Source: Nitrospirota bacterium (GTDB lineage: Bacteria; Nitrospirota; JACRHJ01). From it: DNA of 7,035 nucleotides. The DNA lies in contig JAKAHE010000112.1 in NCBI GenBank assembly GCA_021815285.1, forward strand, positions 1-7,035, in the 5' to 3' direction. The stretch's first letter is position 1; every line of letters starts with the position of its first letter. The position numbers and the translations under genes are program-made. Shown in pieces: positions 3,854 through 7,035 of this stretch. The notes under the pieces are model-generated. The model had not been told where the DNA came from, did not search any database, and worked only from the letters and a program-made list of their open reading frames with translations.

Positions 3854-5701
3854 TTGAACGGGTTAATCACTGACGAGGCGCTCGACAGGGTGCGGCAGGC
3901 GACGGACATCGTCGAGCTCGTCTCCCAGCACGTCTCGCTGAAGAAGAGCGGCGCGAACTACCTGGGCCTGTGCCCGTTCCACCAGGAAAAGACGCCTTCG
4001 TTCACCGTAAGCCCCGGCAAGCAGATTTTCCACTGCTTCGGATGCGGGGCTGGCGGGGACGCCGTCGGTTTCGTGATGCGCCAGGGGAACTACAGCTTCC
4101 CGGACGCGGTGCGTTTCCTGGCCGACCGGGCGGGAATAGAACTTCCTGAGCGGGCCGAGCGGGCGGGGGTGGGACGCGAGGACTGGGAGAAATTGGTTGC
4201 CGTCAACGAAGCGGCGGCGGAATTCTACCAGGAGCGGCTCTGGAATTCGCCGGACGGGAAAAAAGCCCTGAATTATCTCAAGGGGCGAGGGATGCCGGAC
4301 GGAGCGGCAAAGGGTTTCGAACTGGGTTACGCTCCGGCCTCGTGGGACGCGCTTTTGAGTCATTTAAAGGCCCGGGGACATGAAATTATAATTTTAGAGA
4401 AGGCCGGCCTTGCGATAAAAAAAGCTGATGGGACGGGCAGTTACGACCGATTCCGCGACAGGCTCATGTTTCCCATACGAGACGTCAAGGGGAGGCATAT
4501 AGGTTTCGGCGGAAGGGCCTTAAAAAACGAGGAGTTACCTAAATATTTAAACTCTCCTGAGACGCCGCTCTTTCATAAGGGCGAAACGCTCTATGGCATC
4601 GATGTTGCAAAAGACGAAATTCGCAAGAAAGATTACGGGGTTATCGTCGAAGGATATATGGATGCGATAGCCTGCCACAGGGCGGGGATAACGAACGCGA
4701 CGGCCACCCTGGGAACTGCGCTAACTTCCGGACATTTAAGACTTTTATCGAGGTTCAGCAGAAACGTTTTACTGGTATTCGACGCCGATGAAGCGGGTCA
4801 GAAGGCGGCAGCGAGGTCGCTTGACGTTTTCCTGCCCTTCAGCCCCAGAATGACTGCGAAAGTCGCGCTCTTGCCCAGGGGAGACGACCCGGACAGCCTC
4901 CTTGTCCGGGAAGGCCCCGATGCCCTGAAAGAGGCATTCAAAGGACGCGAAAAGCTTCTCGAATTTGTAATCAAGCGGGAGGCTGCGGGCGTCTTGGATA
5001 TCGATGGAAAGATAAAGGCGGCAGGGACAATTACCGGCATACTCGCGCGGTTGGACGATGCGGTCGAGAGGAGCCATTACCTGAAGATGGCCGCGTCCGA
5101 GCTTGGTGTCGAAGAGTCGGCGGTGCGAGAGGAACTGGGGAAAAAGATTAATCGGGATGTTAAGACCGGGGTATATCGTTCCGAGTCCGCTAACAAAAAG
5201 CCTGCCACTTTTGATAAGATAGAATCCGGGCTTATACAGGCGGCGCTTATAGACCCTGAGGCGGCGCTTTACGCAGCGGATAATCTGACTCCGGACGATT
5301 TTTCGGACGGACGGCTAAGGAAAATTGCCGACGCGCTTTTCAAGACGGCCCTGACGGGAAACGCTATAGAAATCCCGAGGCTCCTGGATATGCTCGATGA
5401 CGAGGATGTCAAGCGTGCGGCATTGGAACTGTCGGTGCGCGAAGCCGCCCATGAAGACCCGTTGGAATATGTCAGGGGGGCTGTTTTAAAACTTATGGAA
5501 GTCCGCTACAAGAGGACCATCGAGGAGACCCATACCCTTCTTTTAAAGGCGGGCGCGCTTGGCGAGAAAGAGTCGGTGGCGGAGCTTTCGGACTTCCGGA
5601 TGAAGATGGCGAAAGCGTTATCGAGCAAGGATTTTGAGCTTTTAAATAAACTGCAGAAGGAGCTAATCGAATGGCAAAAGAAGAGAAGCTGGACGAAGTA
5701 A
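3854..5701 (+). CDS. dnaG: DNA primase DnaG
   Basis: DnaG synthesises RNA primers for Okazaki fragments at the replication fork, recruited by the DnaB helicase. From TTG 3854 the product is 615 residues. It has the CHC2 zinc-binding domain with C40, H43, C61 and C64, the basic RNA polymerase motif YDRFRDRLMFPIRD, and GFGGR...LPKYLNSPET. The Toprim metal site has E266 (VEGYMD) and D310/D312 (FDADEAG). The helicase-binding C-terminal domain covers about the last 150 residues. The frame is open from ATG 3809, but those extra 15 residues are encoded by a palindromic repeat. The TTG start makes the zinc-ligand positions coincide with those I recall for E. coli primase (40, 43, 61, 64), so I prefer it. 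Its ribosome binding site is modest (TAGGCGG, 3843-3849). The gene overlaps rpoD by 31 bp, so the two should be co-transcribed. The function is secure; the exact start is not. Confidence 0.95.
   Translation: MNGLITDEALDRVRQATDIVELVSQHVSLKKSGANYLGLCPFHQEKTPSFTVSPGKQIFHCFGCGAGGDAVGFVMRQGNYSFPDAVRFLADRAGIELPERAERAGVGREDWEKLVAVNEAAAEFYQERLWNSPDGKKALNYLKGRGMPDGAAKGFELGYAPASWDALLSHLKARGHEIIILEKAGLAIKKADGTGSYDRFRDRLMFPIRDVKGRHIGFGGRALKNEELPKYLNSPETPLFHKGETLYGIDVAKDEIRKKDYGVIVEGYMDAIACHRAGITNATATLGTALTSGHLRLLSRFSRNVLLVFDADEAGQKAAARSLDVFLPFSPRMTAKVALLPRGDDPDSLLVREGPDALKEAFKGREKLLEFVIKREAAGVLDIDGKIKAAGTITGILARLDDAVERSHYLKMAASELGVEESAVREELGKKINRDVKTGVYRSESANKKPATFDKIESGLIQAALIDPEAALYAADNLTPDDFSDGRLRKIADALFKTALTGNAIEIPRLLDMLDDEDVKRAALELSVREAAHEDPLEYVRGAVLKLMEVRYKRTIEETHTLLLKAGALGEKESVAELSDFRMKMAKALSSKDFELLNKLQKELIEWQKKRSWTK
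5655..5662 (+). promoter_or_regulatory. Ribosome binding site for rpoD inside dnaG
   Basis: AGAAGGAG ends 8 nt before the ATG at 5671 and lies within the final codons of dnaG. It supports this ATG as the rpoD start and translation coupled to the end of dnaG. Confidence 0.75.
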
Positions 5702-7035
5702 AACAGTTAATCAGCGTCGGCAAGGAAAAGGGCTACCTGACCTACGACGACCTGAATAACATCCTGCCGCCCGAAATCTCGTCCTCCGAGCAGATAGAGA
5801 ACATAATGAACATATTCGGGGACATGGACATCGAGGTCATCGATTCCGGGCAGGAGGAGCGTTACGCCAGGATAATAGAGGCGGAAGAGGAGGAAGAGAC
5901 GGCAAAAACCCGCACCTATGCCGACCTCGACTTCGAGGAAGAGGGGGAAGAGGAAGAGGAGGAAGAAGAAGCCCTCGACCTGACCCCCGGAGCCATAGGC
6001 AAGACGGACGACCCGGTTAGGATGTATTTGCGCGAGATGGGGACGGTGTCCCTTCTTTCCCGCGAAGGCGAGATAGAGATTGCGAAGCGCATCGAAGACG
6101 GCCAGCGCGTAATTGCGAAGGTGATGTACAGCATGCCCGCGGCGCTTAAGGAGCTTATCCTGCTGGGGGACAAGCTCAAGAGGGGCCGGCTCGGCGTCCG
6201 GGATGTTGTTCATACATACGAAGAAGAGTTCGAGGAGATAGAGGAGATAAACGAGGAAGAGCTAAAGGAGAAGACGATAGCCCTTCTTGACGAGGCGACG
6301 GCCCTCTACGAAAAGCTTATCCCGCAGGTAATCGAGCTTAAAAAGCCGAACCTCTCGGAATCGAAACAGAAGAGGCTTAAAGGCTCCGTCCGGCAGATAA
6401 AAAAGGAGCTCGCCGAGAAGCTCGACCTCGTAAACCTGCACCCCAGGCAGGTGGAGCTTGTCGCGCAGAAACTAAGGGATTATGCCTGGACTGTCATGGA
6501 GGCGGAAAGGGATATAAGGGCGTGCGCAAGACGCGCAGGCGTGACCATCGACGAGCTTCATAACATATTCCTGAAGCCGCTCCCGGAAAAGGGAAAAGTC
6601 AGAGTCCCGAAGAAGGTCAAACTTACAGCCGACCAGTTCCTCGAACTGGAGAAGTCGTATCAGAACGCGAAAAAGAAACTGGAGCGCGTGGTCTCGGAAA
6701 CGCTTGTCGCCCCGGATGAGCTTAGGGCGGCGGTATCGTCGCTCGACAAGGGCGAGTTCAATATGAAGACGGCCAAAACAGAGCTTGTCGAGGCGAACCT
6801 CCGGCTTGTCGTATCGATAGCGAAGAAATACACGAACAGGGGCCTTCAGTTCCTGGACCTTATACAGGAAGGCAATATCGGCTTGATGAAGGCGGTGGAC
6901 AAGTTCGATTACAAGCGCGGCTACAAGTTTTCGACGTATGCGACGTGGTGGATACGCCAGGCGATCACGCGCGCGATAGCCGACCAGGCGCGCACCATAC
7001 GCATACCGGTGCACATGATTGAGACGATAAACAAG
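5671..7035 (+). CDS. rpoD: RNA polymerase housekeeping sigma factor RpoD (3' end cut off by window)
   Basis: The sigma-70 primary factor directs RNA polymerase to housekeeping promoters. The 455 residues in the window start MAKEEKLDEVKQLISVGKEK, a region 1.1 that normally blocks DNA binding by free sigma. Two acidic runs follow (E72-E76 and E89-E100). Region 1.2 begins at DPVRMYLREMG (114-124), then comes a large non-conserved region (about 145-365). Region 2 has ELVEANLRLVVSIAKKY (371-387), LQFLDLIQEGNIGLMKAVDKFDY (392-414) and YKFSTYATWWIRQAI (418-432). Region 3 begins at RTIRIPVHMIETINK (441-455). Regions 3 and 4 continue beyond the window, about 150-160 residues by comparison with E. coli RpoD (613). 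The presence of region 1.1 and the non-conserved region indicates a primary sigma rather than an alternative one. It overlaps dnaG by 31 bp in a different frame, and no promoter is visible between them. Confidence 0.96.
   Translation, partial: MAKEEKLDEVKQLISVGKEKGYLTYDDLNNILPPEISSSEQIENIMNIFGDMDIEVIDSGQEERYARIIEAEEEEETAKTRTYADLDFEEEGEEEEEEEEALDLTPGAIGKTDDPVRMYLREMGTVSLLSREGEIEIAKRIEDGQRVIAKVMYSMPAALKELILLGDKLKRGRLGVRDVVHTYEEEFEEIEEINEEELKEKTIALLDEATALYEKLIPQVIELKKPNLSESKQKRLKGSVRQIKKELAEKLDLVNLHPRQVELVAQKLRDYAWTVMEAERDIRACARRAGVTIDELHNIFLKPLPEKGKVRVPKKVKLTADQFLELEKSYQNAKKKLERVVSETLVAPDELRAAVSSLDKGEFNMKTAKTELVEANLRLVVSIAKKYTNRGLQFLDLIQEGNIGLMKAVDKFDYKRGYKFSTYATWWIRQAITRAIADQARTIRIPVHMIETINK

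Noticed and set aside
3646..3873. A 75-codon open frame through the repeats upstream of dnaG
   Set aside because: It is made almost entirely of the 81-bp hairpin element and both palindromic repeats, gives a low-complexity product, and overlaps the dnaG start; no domain is recognisable.
6472..7014. A 180-codon minus-strand open frame opposite rpoD
   Set aside because: The plus strand encodes conserved sigma region 2 here; the antisense product is leucine- and arginine-rich and has no recognisable domain.

Overview
The window looks like a chromosomal segment from a bacterium with a GC-rich core genome. Sampled lines run from about 70% GC in mutS2 to about 23% in an accessory gene. It carries conserved DNA maintenance and information-processing genes, all on the + strand. 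Gene content (MutS2, a DnaG primase and an RpoD with an acidic N-terminus and a large non-conserved region), together with three families of short palindromic repeats, suggests an uncultured-type Gram-negative such as Desulfobacterota, Nitrospirota or a relative. That placement is an inference; no phylogenetic marker was tested.

Layout. Positions 2-49 hold the last codons of an unidentified gene, whose TGA overlaps the mutS2 start in an ATGA. Positions 46-2451 are a complete mutS2. Positions 2452-3853 (1.4 kb) are an accessory interval. It contains a small DUF559/Vsr-like nuclease gene (2507-2899) bracketed by inverted copies of a roughly 40-bp REP-like palindromic repeat, a third and a decayed fourth repeat copy, a markedly AT-rich orphan four-helix membrane protein gene (3021-3566), a possible promoter with a dyad, an 81-bp MITE/REP-like hairpin (3647-3727), and two copies of a 38-bp palindromic repeat spaced 72 bp apart. 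Positions 3854-5701 are dnaG. rpoD starts at 5671, overlaps dnaG by 31 bp, and runs off the right edge in sigma region 3.

How the genes work together. dnaG and rpoD form the core of the macromolecular synthesis operon (replication priming and the housekeeping sigma factor) and are translationally overlapping here. mutS2 upstream is a MutS-family ATPase with a C-terminal Smr domain, linked to recombination control or ribosome rescue. The accessory interval separates mutS2 from dnaG and probably supplies the dnaG transcription start region.

Most interesting signals: the DUF559 gene with repeat ends in inverted orientation, one of which encodes the protein's C-terminus and stop codon; a dnaG start region made of repeat DNA, where the longest reading frame begins inside a palindrome but zinc-finger spacing favours a TTG start downstream; and a MutS2 Smr domain lacking the usual LDLR motif.
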